A stretch of DNA of 19,156 nt from Smittium mucronatum (GCA_001953115.1 LSSL01001841.1:2629-21784); one strand, 5' to 3'; numbered from the stretch's first letter, positions 1 through 11,508 are shown. A program made the numbers and translations. Notes: generated by a model from the letters alone, not told the origin.

Positions 1-2049
1 TTTTTTATCTTATAAAGATATGAAAAAAAATAGATTCATGATGGAATTAATTTCAATAAAGAGAAATTTTATTTTAAATTATATAAGAAATAACAATCAT
101 AATAATAGTTAATTAAATATAGAATATCATTTTAAAGATTTTCCCAGTTTTTCCATTTTAAATAAAACTATTTTTAACTCAATGAAAAAATATTAATAGC
201 TATTCAAGATTATGAAAATAAAATTTCAATAAAATTTAAAATTATTACAGCGTGAATGAATTAGGACTATTAAAATTTTTATCTTTTTTTCATTAAAGGA
301 AGAAGTCAGTAAAAAGGGGAATATATTGAGCTTAGAACCGTTCTAATCAAATATTAAATACCAAAAAAAAAATTTGAAAAAAACCTTGAACAAATAAAAT
401 TTTTAGTTATAAAAAATATTTGGTTAGGAAATTATCATCTAAAATTTTTAGCCAGAAATTGAAATTTAAGGAGTTATTTGAAAAGTTGGTCAAATCAATG
501 ACAATTTATTTTGTAATATGACTTTTTTTAATTCCCCATCACGAAAATCTGATAAAATAAGCAAAAATATGATTTATTTTTTCTGCAAAAATTAAAATAA
601 TGAATATTCCAATAAAAATTTGATTTTATAAAGCCTAATGAGGTGATATTATGACCTATATCCCTACATTTTTAAAAATAGAAAACTTTTTTTTCAACAA
701 AAACATCAGCCATCTAAATCTTTTGCCTAAAAAAAAAATTCAGAAAAACTTATTTATCAGATTATTTCTTTATTTTTTTGAAAATTTTTTAAAATTTTAT
801 GAGTTCAGTTCAAGTTAATAGGTCCAGGTGTCCTATTTTAAACTCTTATTGCTGATTTTACACTTTTTATCTTATTAATATTTAAATTATGTTTATTTAG
901 GTTAACTTCTGGAGAAAAAAGCGATCGAGATATGATAAAAGTAGATAAAATAAGTGTATATTCATTCTGCTATTAAGTACTTCAAATAATGGGATATATT
1001 ATTAAGAAACTTAAATTTCTAAATAGGAACACGAAGTTTATTTCAGATTTAAACCGTGGTTACAAATTAATTATTTTTATTAATCGATAATTAAATACAA
1101 AATTATGCGTAAGATGCCGATTTCTTTCTTTTTATCTAACAATTTATACTTTAAATTTTATATACCACTGTTAATACCCTTATTTTATAAAATAAATTTA
1201 TTAAAAAAACCCCAATTTTTCAATTTTTTTTCTCTTTGTCGCCATAAAAAGACAATATTTAAATATTTATTAATTATAACTAATTGAATCGAGGTAACAA
1301 AATTAATGAAAATTTAAGCGTTTAAATAAAAAAGCTATCCAAGCTTGAGTTTTTTTTAGTCTTCCTCGGCCTTATTGCCCTTTTCCTTTCAGAAATAAAA
1401 TTTATTCTTATTATATTGGCCCTCTTGATTTCTAATAAAAAACAGTATGCGCGAATACACTTTTTCTATTTCAAAAAGTCAAAAAAAGAAAAATAAATAT
1501 CTTTCCATGCCTCTATGTTTTTTTCAGAAATAAAATCTCGTTTTATCGAAAAACTTTATAAGTGAATCAAAATTCTCAAACTTTAAATTTTTTATTTTGT
1601 TTGATAGATGCCCTATTTAAATTTGATTAATTAAAGATTCAGATAAACTAAATATAAATTATCATAAACCAATTAATACTGTGTTAAATTTTAAATGACT
1701 ATTTTTCAATTAAGTTTCATTTTATTCCATTTTTAGCAAATTTTGTGAGTAAGAATTTTGACACTCTTCGATTATAATATTCGAAAATGTGATAAATTAG
1801 ATTATTTTTGATGTTTTTGCCTAGCAAGTTTTTGTTTCAATGTTCTATTTAATCTTTAAATGGCACTATTTTTAGAGGGGAAAAAATAAATGATCCCTCA
1901 TACAAATTATTATTTTTTTCGAAATGGGGGTTTGAAAGATTTACATCAGATACTTAGTGAAATTTCTTTTGTTCCATTTCAAGATAAAAAGTTTTTTTGC
2001 TTTTTCTAAGAGGATAATTTTCTTCATCAGTTGTAGTTTACAAATATCT
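1..2049. other. AT-rich gene-poor spacer
   Basis: No gene is supported here. The only ORF near 60 codons (from 1105) is made of Phe/Leu/Ile/Lys/Asn codons, as expected from random AT-rich sequence, and shows no domain pattern. Homopolymer A and T runs are frequent. I see no tRNA A/B boxes, no splice-site-flanked coding patches and no long tandem array. Confidence 0.6.
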
Positions 2050-2610
2050 AGGTATATAACATTGTTAATTTCATTTTTTTTCTTTTCCGATTGCATATTT
2101 AATAGTTTTAGATACATGAAACCGGTAATCGGTTTTATTAAATTATTAGGAAAAACAGTCAATGCCTTAGATATTTTTGGTGCGGGGTCCACTATCGAAA
2201 TTCTCAGTTCAAAATAAACATTTAATTTTTTAGTCTTTAGTTTTTACCATAAAGGATTTAAATGCCAGAATATAGCCTTTTTTATATCATCTGTTGAAGG
2301 CGAAGATTGCAATAGGTAAAAAATATTGGGTTTTATTAATAACTGCAATAATTTTTTCTTGGTATCCCCCCTTTACCAGTTTTAATTTTGAATCAACATG
2401 AATTTTTGTAACCAGAAAGAGTCTATTTGGCATTATTTTTGATTTCATAAGAAATTTAATGCCCAGGTTCAACCGAATATCCTGTAATTTAAAGAAATTG
2501 AACAGTTAAATGTTTATTTGGTTTATTAAATCCATTTTCTAGAATATGTTGAATTAAACTACCAGCTTTCGTATTTTTATAGTGATTTTTCGAACCTAAT
2601 AAATATTTTC
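2050..2610 (-). pseudogene. Decayed MULE-like (Mutator family) transposase relic
   Basis: Read on the minus strand, a broken coding signal runs from about 2610 down to 2050. The first piece, about 2600-2493, encodes NHYKNTKAGSLIQHILENGF-like sequence. A frame change then leads to a piece ending at 2287 that contains KIHVDSKLKLVKGGYQ, followed by a hydrophobic strand and FLPIAIFAFN. This resembles the (V/M)D-x-(T/K)-(F/Y)-K strand pair around the first catalytic Asp of MULE transposases; the Asp codon is 2392-2394. After stops and another frame change comes VDPAPKISKALTVFPNN (Asp codon 2187-2189), resembling the second-Asp region, where MULEs often have an Asp followed by an Ala-rich helix and VFPN. 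The two Asp codons lie about 205 nt (68 codons) apart, a typical MULE spacing. At least three stops or frameshifts break it, and no third catalytic Glu or terminal inverted repeats were found. The family call rests on motif resemblance only; chance similarity is possible. Confidence 0.4.
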
Positions 2611-2619
2611 CATGAAAAT

Positions 2620-5600
2620 CATCATATTATCATATTCAAGATTTTTTTATTTAATATGTTCTAAAACATTCTTTGGTAAGAGAAATATATATTTTTTAAA
2701 TTCGGTACATATTTCAGACGAGCTGTAGATTATTAGCACTTTTTAGAACCGCCTAATATTCTTTTAATCTTAAATCACTAAGACATTCTCCAGTATTTTT
2801 TTTGCACAGTAATATACGGTTGACCCGTGTTTGTTAAAATTATTAGAATATTTCACTCACACATTTTTAAAATTTCCATCTATGAGCGAATTTTCTGATA
2901 TAATCTTATTCTATTTAGATTTATTCATTTTTATCCGTATTAAATTTAAAGTATTACATTTATAAAGCTAAGGTGAAAATTTTTTAAATTTTTTGAAATC
3001 ATTTAATTTATATTGAAACTATAAAAAAAGATTAGTATTAGAGTTTTTGAAAAATAACTATGATTCAGAAAAAAAAATCTATTCTCTCCAGTACATAAAA
3101 TATTGAAATTCAATCATTTTGTAGAATATTATTTGTTATTAATGTTTTTTAACAATTAAAAATAGCATTTTTTTTATTTCAGTGGATTTTAAGTAAACGA
3201 AATAATCGAATTATATATTCAATAAATTGATTTATTTAATTTTCAGATTAATGTGCGGGATAATTTAAAAAAGTCATTTATGGAATAAATTGCCAGTTAG
3301 TTGACAAATTTGTGAAATAATTCCTCAAAAAATCAGTATTTTATTATTTGTCCAAAAATATATGCCTTGTTAAGTTTAAATAATCGTGTTATAGATAGCT
3401 AATTTGCATGACACCATTTTATTATAATGTATAGACTAAAATGACAAAACTAATAAAGGGTGACATTATTTCATCCTCAGCTTCAAAAATTTTATTCAGA
3501 TGAAAAATCAGAAAAAAATCTGTTACTTAATTATCATAATAGCATTTTATTTTAAATAATTTTAATAAAAACTCCAGAAAATATTTATTTCTTAATAAGA
3601 AAATATTAGCATTAAATATATATTAATATACGAAATATTAATGATTATTTTAATCTTTCGGGATAAAACTAACCCAGTAATGTTTAAGTTTTATTTTGAA
3701 AATACAAATAACTCAGAAGGTAAAATTAATGGCTTATTTTACTATTAATCTTGATACACAATGTTTATATATATTTTTTCATCTTTTAATCTATTTTGAA
3801 CTATTTTAATCCGTTTTTTATTAAATAAAAGTCGTTTATTGTTGAGAAAAGATGAATAGTTAACATATTTATCATTTTAAAACGATTTTAAAAACTAGAA
3901 AATGTTACTAACTTACTATGTGGTTACTTTAATATATGATATTTATTACAACTAATAGTTTTTATATCTATAAAACAAGTGTAAATTAAGTAAATTTCAG
4001 TAAATTTCGTATTTATAAGGTTTTATTTTAGTATTATCAGTAAAAAATATTTTGAATACTACTAAAGGTCGACTAAAGTATTTAATTTCCCATCATTTCT
4101 GAAAATATTGCTCAGATTAAAAATCTATGGCCCAAGTTTTTCGAATATCCAGTATTTTTGTGCAAAAATTAAATATACATAATTTGAAAATTTATTATTT
4201 TCATAAAATAAAACTATCTTAAAATCTTGAAAATTATATATATTAAACCAATTAGAGATTTTAAAGCTAATTTATTTATCAAACTTATTATTTGATGCAT
4301 AGAATGGGCTAAGAAATATTAAATTGAAAAGAAAATTTAGCTAATAGATATTTTTATTTTTCATGTACAAACGATAGACATTAAATAGGTTGATAATCCG
4401 ATTTTCAATTCTGAAAAATTTTAAATAATTGTCAGCAAATATTCATATCTTTTTGAAAATTAGAATATAAGTGCGGTGCAAATAATTAAATCTTAAAAAA
4501 TAAAAAAACGCTCATTTGTAAATTTATTCATTTAATGTTGTATTATAAAACAAGGATTATTCAGAGCATTTTTAATATAAATCATTAAATATAAATTTAA
4601 GATTTTTTTTTAGATTGTTGAACATATCTTTCTGAATATCACAAAATCGGTGATTTGGTATATAAAATCAATTTTATTTAGACAAAATGTAAATTGAATA
4701 TAATATTTAGAATAAATTTCTTGAAAAAATACTGGAAATTTAGTTTAGTTTTCCATGCGTTGTTACAAGTTGAAATTCCAAATTTTTTTGATTCAATGGT
4801 TTTTAAGAGGAGTATGATAAATTAAACCCTATTTTTTCTGTTAAATTTAAAAAATAATATATCAAATCTAAAAATAATCTAGCTATAGTCCTGGAAAAAG
4901 AATAAAGAAAGATCATTGAGCCTAAGGAAGTTTTTATATAAATGAACGATATCTAATTATTTATACTTATTGAATTTTTTAAAATTTATTTATTTTTTTT
5001 GATAAATTACCTGGAAAATTCTGTAGAAAGCCGGATTCTAAAATATTCGCGTTGTTTATATTTGATTTAGTGCATTTATTTTAAAGATCAAATTATTAAT
5101 CTATTATTTTTTTAATCTTTTTAATTCCAAAATTCTATTATATTTCATAATTATTAAATTTACATTAACTCATTTATGAATTAAAATCGAGTAGAAAAAG
5201 GTCTAAATTTTTATCATATAACGACTTAAAGTAGAGTAAATATTGAAAATAACGATGGTAAAACTAGGCTAAACTTTTTTAAAAAGGTAAATGATTATCA
5301 ATATGGATTATTTATATTTTATAATTTTACAATATATATCAGACGATTATTGAAAATACATAGTCTCAGATATCTTTCATCAATAGTGATCTTTGTTTCA
5401 TGATTAAACTCATATTATCGATTAAAATTAAAATATTGATAAAACTAGGTGTCTTTAAAATAAAAAAGGTTATTTTTTACTGGAAAATCGGATTTTTTGA
5501 TAGAATATCTTGAGTTTAACAATAAAAAGAAGGTGTATCCGTAAGTAAAAAAATTTTAATTTTAATTGAGGGACATTTTTAGTATTCCCCACCCACGATA

Positions 5601-7134
5601 TAGAAAAAATTATGCCATATCAATCATAAGATATATCCTAACCTACATAATCTCAAAATAATGTATGTTTGAATTTGTTTTTAGTCGATGTCGTTTTATT
5701 TTTAAAAAATTGAAATTTTTCACGGCCAAAATCATCTTTAAAGAATCCTTTTCAGCCTAATAAAATCAAAAAATGTCTAGGTTGAAAGGTATTATTCTAC
5801 TGTGGGATTTTTTGAACCGAAGTCAAAATTTAATAAAAAATCTCTCAAATGAGCACCAAATAATATTACTAGTTGTTAAATGATACATCTTAATGTCTTA
5901 TACACCTCCAATTTTCACATTTTTTGAATATTATTTTTGGGTTTAGAATTCATCTTGTACTTTTAACCACTTTTTGTATCAATCTCACACAATTTAAAGT
6001 GTTAGTATTCCTATTTAGGCTTCTAACTTACCACATGAAATATATCTATAGAACTAATGAACCAAAAGCACAAATACAACACTCAAGATTTTAAATATAC
6101 TGATTAAGAAGCTTTTCAAATACATCACCCGGAATAATTAACTCTGTTATTTTTTTTCTTGTTTAATCTCATATATACTCAGCAACATACATTTTTTAGT
6201 TGTTTTTTGATGTGAATTAAAAATAATATATTGATTTATAGTCTTAATAATTTTTCATTTCAACTTTTTACCTAAGATTAAATAATTTTATTTAAAATAC
6301 ATTATGTTTAATCGAAATGATATAATTTTTTTCTGGAATGAAGATTAAATGAAATAATTATTCGGTTTTAATGATTTTAAAAAATTTTATCTCGATTTTT
6401 ATTTTTAGTTATCTAAACTATTTACAACATATTAGCCCATGTTAACATTGAAGTGTTTGAGATAGTCTTTTCTGTGCTTTACCCGATTTGCTTATGTCCA
6501 ATTTTTATCTTTGTTTAATTCGTGGAATTTTGTTACAAGATACCAAATTTACATACTACATATTCCATTTTAAAGCTAATATGAAAATAATTTTAGCCCC
6601 ATCAGATATCAAAAATATGTATAACTTAATAATATTTTCTATTCGATTTAGCATTAAATTAAAACAATTATTTACATGCAATATAGCAGTATCTTTCTAT
6701 TGAAGAAAAATGAGGTTATTTATACTAATTTGTTCTGAAATGATTAAATTCATCGAAAAATATACTAAATTTTTTTTGCGTTATAAGAAATATAAAATTC
6801 AAATTAGATGGTTTATTTCTCACTTGAATCAAAGCTTATTGGGTGTGATCATTTTTAATGTTTGCCCAAATGGTTGTATCAAATGATTGGATTGGATAAT
6901 CTATAAAATATTTTCATAGATCAAAGTTGTTTTCAATTAGTAAAACATTTCTTCAAAAAAATATAAAATAAATTTTTTTCCAGATTTTGGAAAATAACTA
7001 ACTTTTATTCGATTAAGAGTTTGCTCCTACCCATAGAAAAATCCTCTTTCAGGATTAAAAAAAAAAACATCATTTATTGGATAAAATTATGGGGAATAAA
7101 ATGGCTTAATAAATTTTTAAATTTTTTTTTTTAG
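2620..7134. other. Long AT-rich gene-poor spacer
   Basis: About 4.5 kb with no supportable gene on either strand. Stops are dense in all frames, and the one ORF over 70 codons (6488-6703, plus strand) has random AT-driven composition. No tRNA, rRNA, long tandem repeat or clear inverted repeat was recognised. The last part, up to the T-rich tract before 7134, probably contains the Spb4 promoter, but no specific element can be assigned. Confidence 0.55.
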
Positions 7135-7151
7135 AAAAAAAGTTTGAGAAT

Positions 7152-7172
7152 ATGGCAGCAGCGTCAAAGTAA
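7152..7172 (+). promoter_or_regulatory. Short upstream ORF (MAAASK) before the helicase gene
   Basis: An ATG at 7152 opens a six-codon frame, MAAASK, that ends with TAA at 7170-7172, 46 nt before the helicase ATG and out of frame with it. Three GC-containing Ala codons in a row stand out against the AT-rich leader. If the transcript starts upstream of 7152, this could act as a translation-modulating uORF. A T-rich tract ending in TTTTAG at about 7134 could also be a 3' splice site for a 5'-UTR intron. Both are inference. Confidence 0.3.
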
Positions 7173-7218
7173 AATCAAGATATCAGTTCCAGATTCTAAA
7201 GTCCTTGTATTTTAAAAT

Positions 7219-10068
7219 ATGACAAAAAAGATATCCAAAAGCAGAAAAATAGAAACCGGTTCTGACTCTTTGGTCCCGGAATCCACCAGTATTTTTGATA
7301 CCCAAAACATCTCTTTAAAAGATGATAACTCTCAAAAAATGATTTCCGGGCACGAATCTAAAATTCAAACTATTGATGTTCAGAAAACCAAAGCTAAAAA
7401 GAATTCCCGACCTTCCGCTTCGGCTGTATTTTCTTATACCGAAGCTTGGGACAAAATAAAGCCCCCTCTAAACTCTGAAATGTATTTTCATTTATACTTT
7501 TCTAATTTATACCTTTTGATTTTATTTTAGCATTTCTATTCCTTACATTTTATTATTATTATATTCAGATTAAACGCAATGTCTTTGCAGGGGTTTGAAA
7601 ACACAACACCTGTTCAATTCGCAACTATTCCTCAGATATTAAAAGGAAAGGATGTGGTTGTAGAGGCTGTAACAGGATCAGGTAAGACTTTGGCATTTGC
7701 AGTCCCCGTAGTAGAGCTGCTGATCAAAAAAATAAAAAAAATAAAACAACCCCATCAAAACGTCCATTCAATAATTATTAGCCCCACTAGGTAATTGATA
7801 TTTTAGTTAAATTTATTTAAACTCATCTTTTTTCTAAATCTCTTTGACTTCATTCTTATAGAGAATTGGCTCAGCAAACTTATAAAGTTTTCGCCAACCT
7901 GATCAGTTTGACCGGGTTTGATTTCACTGTTGTTTTAGCTATTGGAGGCTCTGCAAATGAATCCGAGACTATCGAACAAAATGCCTCACTTAAAACCAAC
8001 GGCGCTAACATCTTAATAGGTACTCCTGGTAGAATAGAAGATTTAGTATGCGGTAGATTAATAGGGAATAATACAAAATCTACAACCAATCAAAATAAAA
8101 AAAAATGGCAGTCTAGTACCGGAAGGCGCAGTTCACCTATAATTAGTTGCAGGGAGCTTGAAGTCTTGATTATGGATGAGGCTGACAGATTGCTCGATTT
8201 AGGATTTGAGAAACAATTAAACATGATACTTTCAATGCTACCAAAACAACGAAGAACTGGTTTGTTCTCTGCTACTATGAGTGAAGCACTATCTGAATTG
8301 GTTCGCACTGGTCTCAGAAATCCTGCCAAAATATCTGTGAAGGTTGAAAGTCTTGATGGAATTGGCTTAGATCAGATAACTCCCTCAACGTAACGTGTTC
8401 TTTTTTGCTACTTTCAAATCCTTCATAATCTGATTTATTATGCCTTAACCCTTTTGATATTTCATTTGCTCATTCTTTATGATTTTTATTTTATTAGGCT
8501 TAATATCTATTATATAACGTGTCCTCCGGATCGAAAAATTGGACAATTATTGCGATGGATTAAATCTAGGCCTTCTCAAAAATACATAGTTTACTTTTCA
8601 ACATGTGCTGCTGTTGATTATTTTTATCGACTATTATCCAACTACTTTAAAATTTTAAATGAAAAATCACAAGATTCTCAATCTCATAATATCGCAGTAG
8701 CATCATTACATGGACAAATGAATCCAAAAAAACGCAGTTTAACTTACGATACCTTTACTAATTTGCCTTCAACTCAAAGCGGTCTATTAGTATGCACAGA
8801 TGTGGCAAGCCGTGGATTAGACATACCTGATGTTGACTGTGTTATTCAATGGGATCTTCCATCCGACCCTAAAGTTTTCCCTCACAGATGTGGCAGAACA
8901 GCTAGGGCAGGAAGAAAAGGTTCTGCCTTAATATTTTTAAATCCCGGAAGAGAAGAAACCTATATAGGTATTTTAAAAATTTATTTCCCTTTCTTTTCAC
9001 TAATGAAAACTCTTTATTTTCATATTTTTTTAACCTTAATTTTTAATTTTATATATAACTAATCAATTCTATCTAGAATTCATGAGTATCAGAAAAATCC
9101 CAATGCACTCTACTTTCTATTTGAATGCTGATTTAACTCCTTTTACTGAGAAAAATAAAAATTATCCAGATCAGGACATTGAAAATGATGATTTATTAGA
9201 ATCCATCCGCAAATCTATCTGTTCAGATCGTGAAACTTACGAAAAGGGTCTTTTGGCCTTTGTTTCCTTCGTTAGATCTTACCAAAAACATGATGCCCAT
9301 TACATCTTCTCTTTGAAATCTATCGATCTAGCTCTCGTTGCAAAAGGCTTTGCTTTACTGCATGTAAATCATTTATATCAACCCCCCCCCCCCCCTCCAT
9401 TATTCTTACTTTGCCTTATATTATTTTACCTTCAAATTTCTATTTGGAAGACCGCTAATATTTTCATTTCTTAACGCTGATTTCATTATAGCTTCCTAGG
9501 ATGCCAGAATTACAAAATATTAATTCAGAGAATTTTAAGAAATTTGACTTTGATGTAAGTAGAACCTTTAAAGCACTAATACATTCAATAAATTTATAGC
9601 CAAGTATAGTAAACAAAAAAATTAAAATTAAAATTAAAATTCTATTCATAGTATGAAAAAATCCCCTATTCCGACAAGATAAGAGAAAAGCAAAGACTTG
9701 CAAAAATAGCTCAGCACAAATCAGAGAACTCAGCTGAAGGCGATTCTAACAAAGAAAGAAAAAACAAAAAGAGGAAACCTGAATCTTGGTCTAACAAGAT
9801 TGACTCAAAAGAAAAAAAACAAATTAGACTTGAAAAAAAAATAAAGAAACGTGATGCTATTGCTAGAGCTAATTTGTCTGCTGATTCCCTAAATTCTTCC
9901 ACCACGCCTCACGGAGTCCCTGGCTCTATATCTAATTTAGATGACATCAATGTTCAACCCTCTAATAAATTGGATAAACTCGATTTAATAATAAAGGAGA
10001 AATCTCTTGGTGGCGCAAAATCTCTTTTGGGAATGATAAGGAAACAAAAACCTCAGCGAATTGATTGA
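7219..10068 (+). CDS. SPB4: ATP-dependent RNA helicase Spb4/DDX55 (60S ribosome biogenesis), 7 exons
   Basis: DEAD-box helicase of the Spb4/DDX55 family, which in yeast remodels 27S pre-rRNA in pre-60S particles in the nucleolus. Exons: 7219-7481, 7569-7790, 7862-8389, 8498-8967, 9077-9363, 9492-9554 and 9652-10068. They sum to 2250 nt, giving 749 aa, and every junction has GT...AG ends and restores family sequence. An in-frame TAA sits at 7213-7215, so ATG 7219 is the first possible start. Motifs by residue: Q motif GFENTTPVQ 96-104; motif I AVTGSGKT 121-128; Ia PTRELA 160-165; GG 190-191; Ib TPGR 216-219; II DEAD 267-270; III SAT 298-300; IV YIVYFST 367-373; [10 protein letters not shown] 438-446; [13 protein letters not shown] 467-477. 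DUF4217, typical of Spb4 and relatives, spans about 540-605 ([15 protein letters not shown], then LPRMPEL). The Lys/Arg-rich tail (residues about 612-749) starts with the conserved [12 protein letters not shown]. At 749 aa it is longer than yeast Spb4 (about 606) because of a polar N-terminal extension and a long tail. All catalytic residues are present; it looks functional. Confidence 0.95.
7482..7568 (+). other. SPB4 intron 1 (87 nt, phase 2)
   Basis: GTATTT donor and TATTCAG acceptor. Splicing gives [18 protein letters not shown], joining the family's Trp-containing leader to the Q motif. A competing TTTTAG at 7530 and a later TTGCAG at 7590 do not preserve the expected sequence. Confidence 0.85.
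7791..7861 (+). other. SPB4 intron 2 (71 nt, phase 2)
   Basis: GTAATT donor and CTTATAG acceptor. It splits the Arg codon of motif Ia, and splicing restores PTRELA. It is the shortest intron of the gene. Confidence 0.93.
8390..8497 (+). other. SPB4 intron 3 (108 nt, phase 2)
   Basis: GTAACG donor and TTATTAG acceptor. It lies between the two RecA domains; splicing gives [18 protein letters not shown], the usual family linker. Confidence 0.9.
8968..9076 (+). other. SPB4 intron 4 (109 nt, phase 1)
   Basis: GTATTT donor and CTATCTAG acceptor, with an ACTAAT branch-like site about 19 nt before the acceptor. Splicing gives [14 protein letters not shown], matching the start of the Spb4 C-terminal extension. 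Confidence 0.9.
9364..9491 (+). other. SPB4 intron 5 (128 nt, phase 0) with poly-C tract
   Basis: GTAAAT donor and CATTATAG acceptor, with a CGCTGAT branch-like site about 15 nt upstream of the acceptor. Splicing gives FALLHLPRMPEL, the end of DUF4217. It contains a run of 14 C at 9382-9395, striking in this AT-rich DNA. Confidence 0.9.
9382..9395 (+). repeat. C14 homopolymer in SPB4 intron 5
   Basis: Fourteen consecutive C, then T and CC. It is the only long G/C homopolymer in the window, where the other homopolymers are A or T. It is likely length-variable and error-prone in sequencing. It is intronic and does not affect the reading frame. Confidence 0.9.
9555..9651 (+). other. SPB4 intron 6 (97 nt, phase 0)
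   Basis: GTAAGT donor and TTCATAG acceptor, with CACTAAT in the first third and about four AAATT-type units (9618-9641) near the 3' end. The 63-nt micro-exon 6 before it encodes LPRMPEL...FDFD; splicing leads into [15 protein letters not shown], conserved in Spb4 homologs. Confidence 0.85.
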
Positions 10069-11022
10069 TTTAATATCACTTATATATACCTTCGTGTTTC
10101 CTTATTAATATATTTTACACTTTTGGCGTCTCATTTTGGTTATCATTTTTGATCACTCTCTAATTTTCTTTAAATTTTTTTAAAAATTAATGGTAGCTTT
10201 TATTATTTAAGGCCAATGTTATTTTCAAAGGAAAATTTTTATCCCCTGAATATCCCCTTTCTATTTTACTGTTATAGGTGTTTTGATATTTTCCATGACT
10301 AAGAAAACCGGAAAAATGGCTATATGGGAAGTTATATGTCATTTTTAGATAAATATAATCCATCTTTTGATTTATATCTAATTTTTGAATTATTTTTATC
10401 TAACTCTTATAAGTATGTAGAATGTTATTTCTTATATTCTAAAGATAAGACTTGATTGCCAATGAAATATTATGAAAAATGATTCGTGTGGTCAAATAAA
10501 TCGCGGACAATTAATTTAAATTTTATAGATTTTCGAGGAATTTTTAACCTTTTACCTTTCACCTTTCTTTTTGGTGGGAGTTACTTAAATTCTGAAATGG
10601 GAGTTTTTTTAACATTTACAATTCTTATTTTTTTTACTACAGTCAATCATTGCTTCATTGGTAAACATTTTCTTATATTTAACACAATACAGTCAAACCC
10701 AAATTACATGATAAAATAAGCACTATAAACTAAGGTTAACTGAATAAATCAATAATATCAGATACCATTAAAACTAATATTTGGATGTATATATAAATTT
10801 ATATTTTTGGCTCGAAATATTTATCTATTTAATATTTTTTTTTTAAATTAATTATGGTTTTTTAAATAGCTAATAAATTTGTACTTGGAAGTATTATTAT
10901 AATAAAATATAAAGGTTTTGTTTTGTTTTGTTTTTACGCAGAAACTATTTTTAAACTTAATAAAAATGAATAAAAACACTATTAAAAAAATTTAAAAACA
11001 TTGAAAATTTTCGAAAAAATTT

Positions 11023-11071
11023 CCTACCCAACTTCGCTCCGCCGCTCTAGCAGCTCCGTACTCACTGGGTA
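11023..11071. other. GC-rich patch bounded by TACCCA/TGGGTA inverted repeat
   Basis: Thirty of 49 bases are G or C, while both flanks are strongly AT-rich. The ends form a 6-bp inverted repeat (TACCCA 11025-11030, TGGGTA 11066-11071). Inside are two CTCCG copies flanking CCGCTCTAGCAG. It is not a tRNA: the GGTTCAA after it lacks the downstream C of a B box, and no cloverleaf forms. It may be a dispersed repeat fragment or a small structured RNA element; function unknown. Confidence 0.5.
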
Positions 11072-11446
11072 TTGGTTCAAGAGGACTGTGATCTATTAAT
11101 AATTTCCAGTATTAATAGACGGGAAACACGTTTAGAGAGATAAATAAATAATTTAGATTTCTTCATCAACAGATCTGAATAATTTGAGAAAATAACTAAT
11201 AAAAAATACAACTTAAACATCTATTGATAAGCTTTAAAAAATAATGTTTTTGATTTTCGTCTCAAAAATATTGAGGAAAATAAATAGGGAACGCTTTAAT
11301 TTAAATTCATTTCTAAAATGGAGGAGAAAACACAATAGAAAAATCTTCACTGTGAATTGGATGAGGCTAATAGTATAAGTAATAAATGATATTTGATTTG
11401 TTGAAAGATTGTTCCAAATTAATGATTCAAAAAAAAAGATCTAATA

Positions 11447-11452
11447 TTTATT
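11447..11452 (-). terminator. Possible polyadenylation signal of the CTC1-like gene
   Basis: TTTATT on the plus strand gives AATAAA on the minus strand, about 57 nt past the stop codon at 11509. Position and sequence fit a polyadenylation signal, but the hexamer is expected often by chance in DNA this AT-rich. Confidence 0.3.
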
Positions 11453-11508
11453 ATTAATCACAATCTGCAATATAAAGTAACAATCAAATTCATATTAACG
11501 AACCTGCC

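Larger units (their letters stand above)
10069..11508. other. Convergent 3' intergenic region
   Basis: Spacer between the 3' ends of SPB4 (plus) and the CTC1-like gene (minus). It should hold both 3' UTRs and polyadenylation sites. A 77-codon plus ORF (10486-10719) is Phe/Ile/Asn-rich with no recognisable domain and is not called. A short (TTTTG)3 run sits at 10916-10930, and a GC-rich patch at 11023-11071 is listed separately. Confidence 0.6.

Noticed and set aside
1105..1287. 60-codon plus-strand ORF
   Set aside because: Composition is almost entirely Phe/Leu/Ile/Lys/Asn as expected from AT-rich random sequence; no motif and no splice context.
1387..1540. Two copies of TTCAGAAATAAAAT (near 1388 and 1524)
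   Set aside because: A 14-nt AT-rich match with no extension on either side; likely chance.
1957..2217. 86-codon plus-strand ORF with a protein-like C-terminus
   Set aside because: It is antisense to the transposase-like relic, whose minus-strand reading gives a better family pattern; the first half is poly-Phe/Ile.
6488..6703. 71-codon plus-strand ORF upstream of SPB4
   Set aside because: AT-driven composition and no recognisable domain or conserved start context.
7880..8329. Minus-strand ORFs (7880-8089 and 8090-8329) inside SPB4
   Set aside because: Antisense shadows of exon 3, which encodes conserved helicase motifs.
10486..10719. 77-codon plus-strand ORF between the two genes
   Set aside because: Hydrophobic Phe/Ile/Leu composition from AT-rich DNA, lies in the convergent 3' spacer, no domain.
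11023..11090. tRNA gene candidate in the GC-rich patch
   Set aside because: GGTTCAAGAGG lacks the invariant C of the B box, no A box or cloverleaf stems were found.
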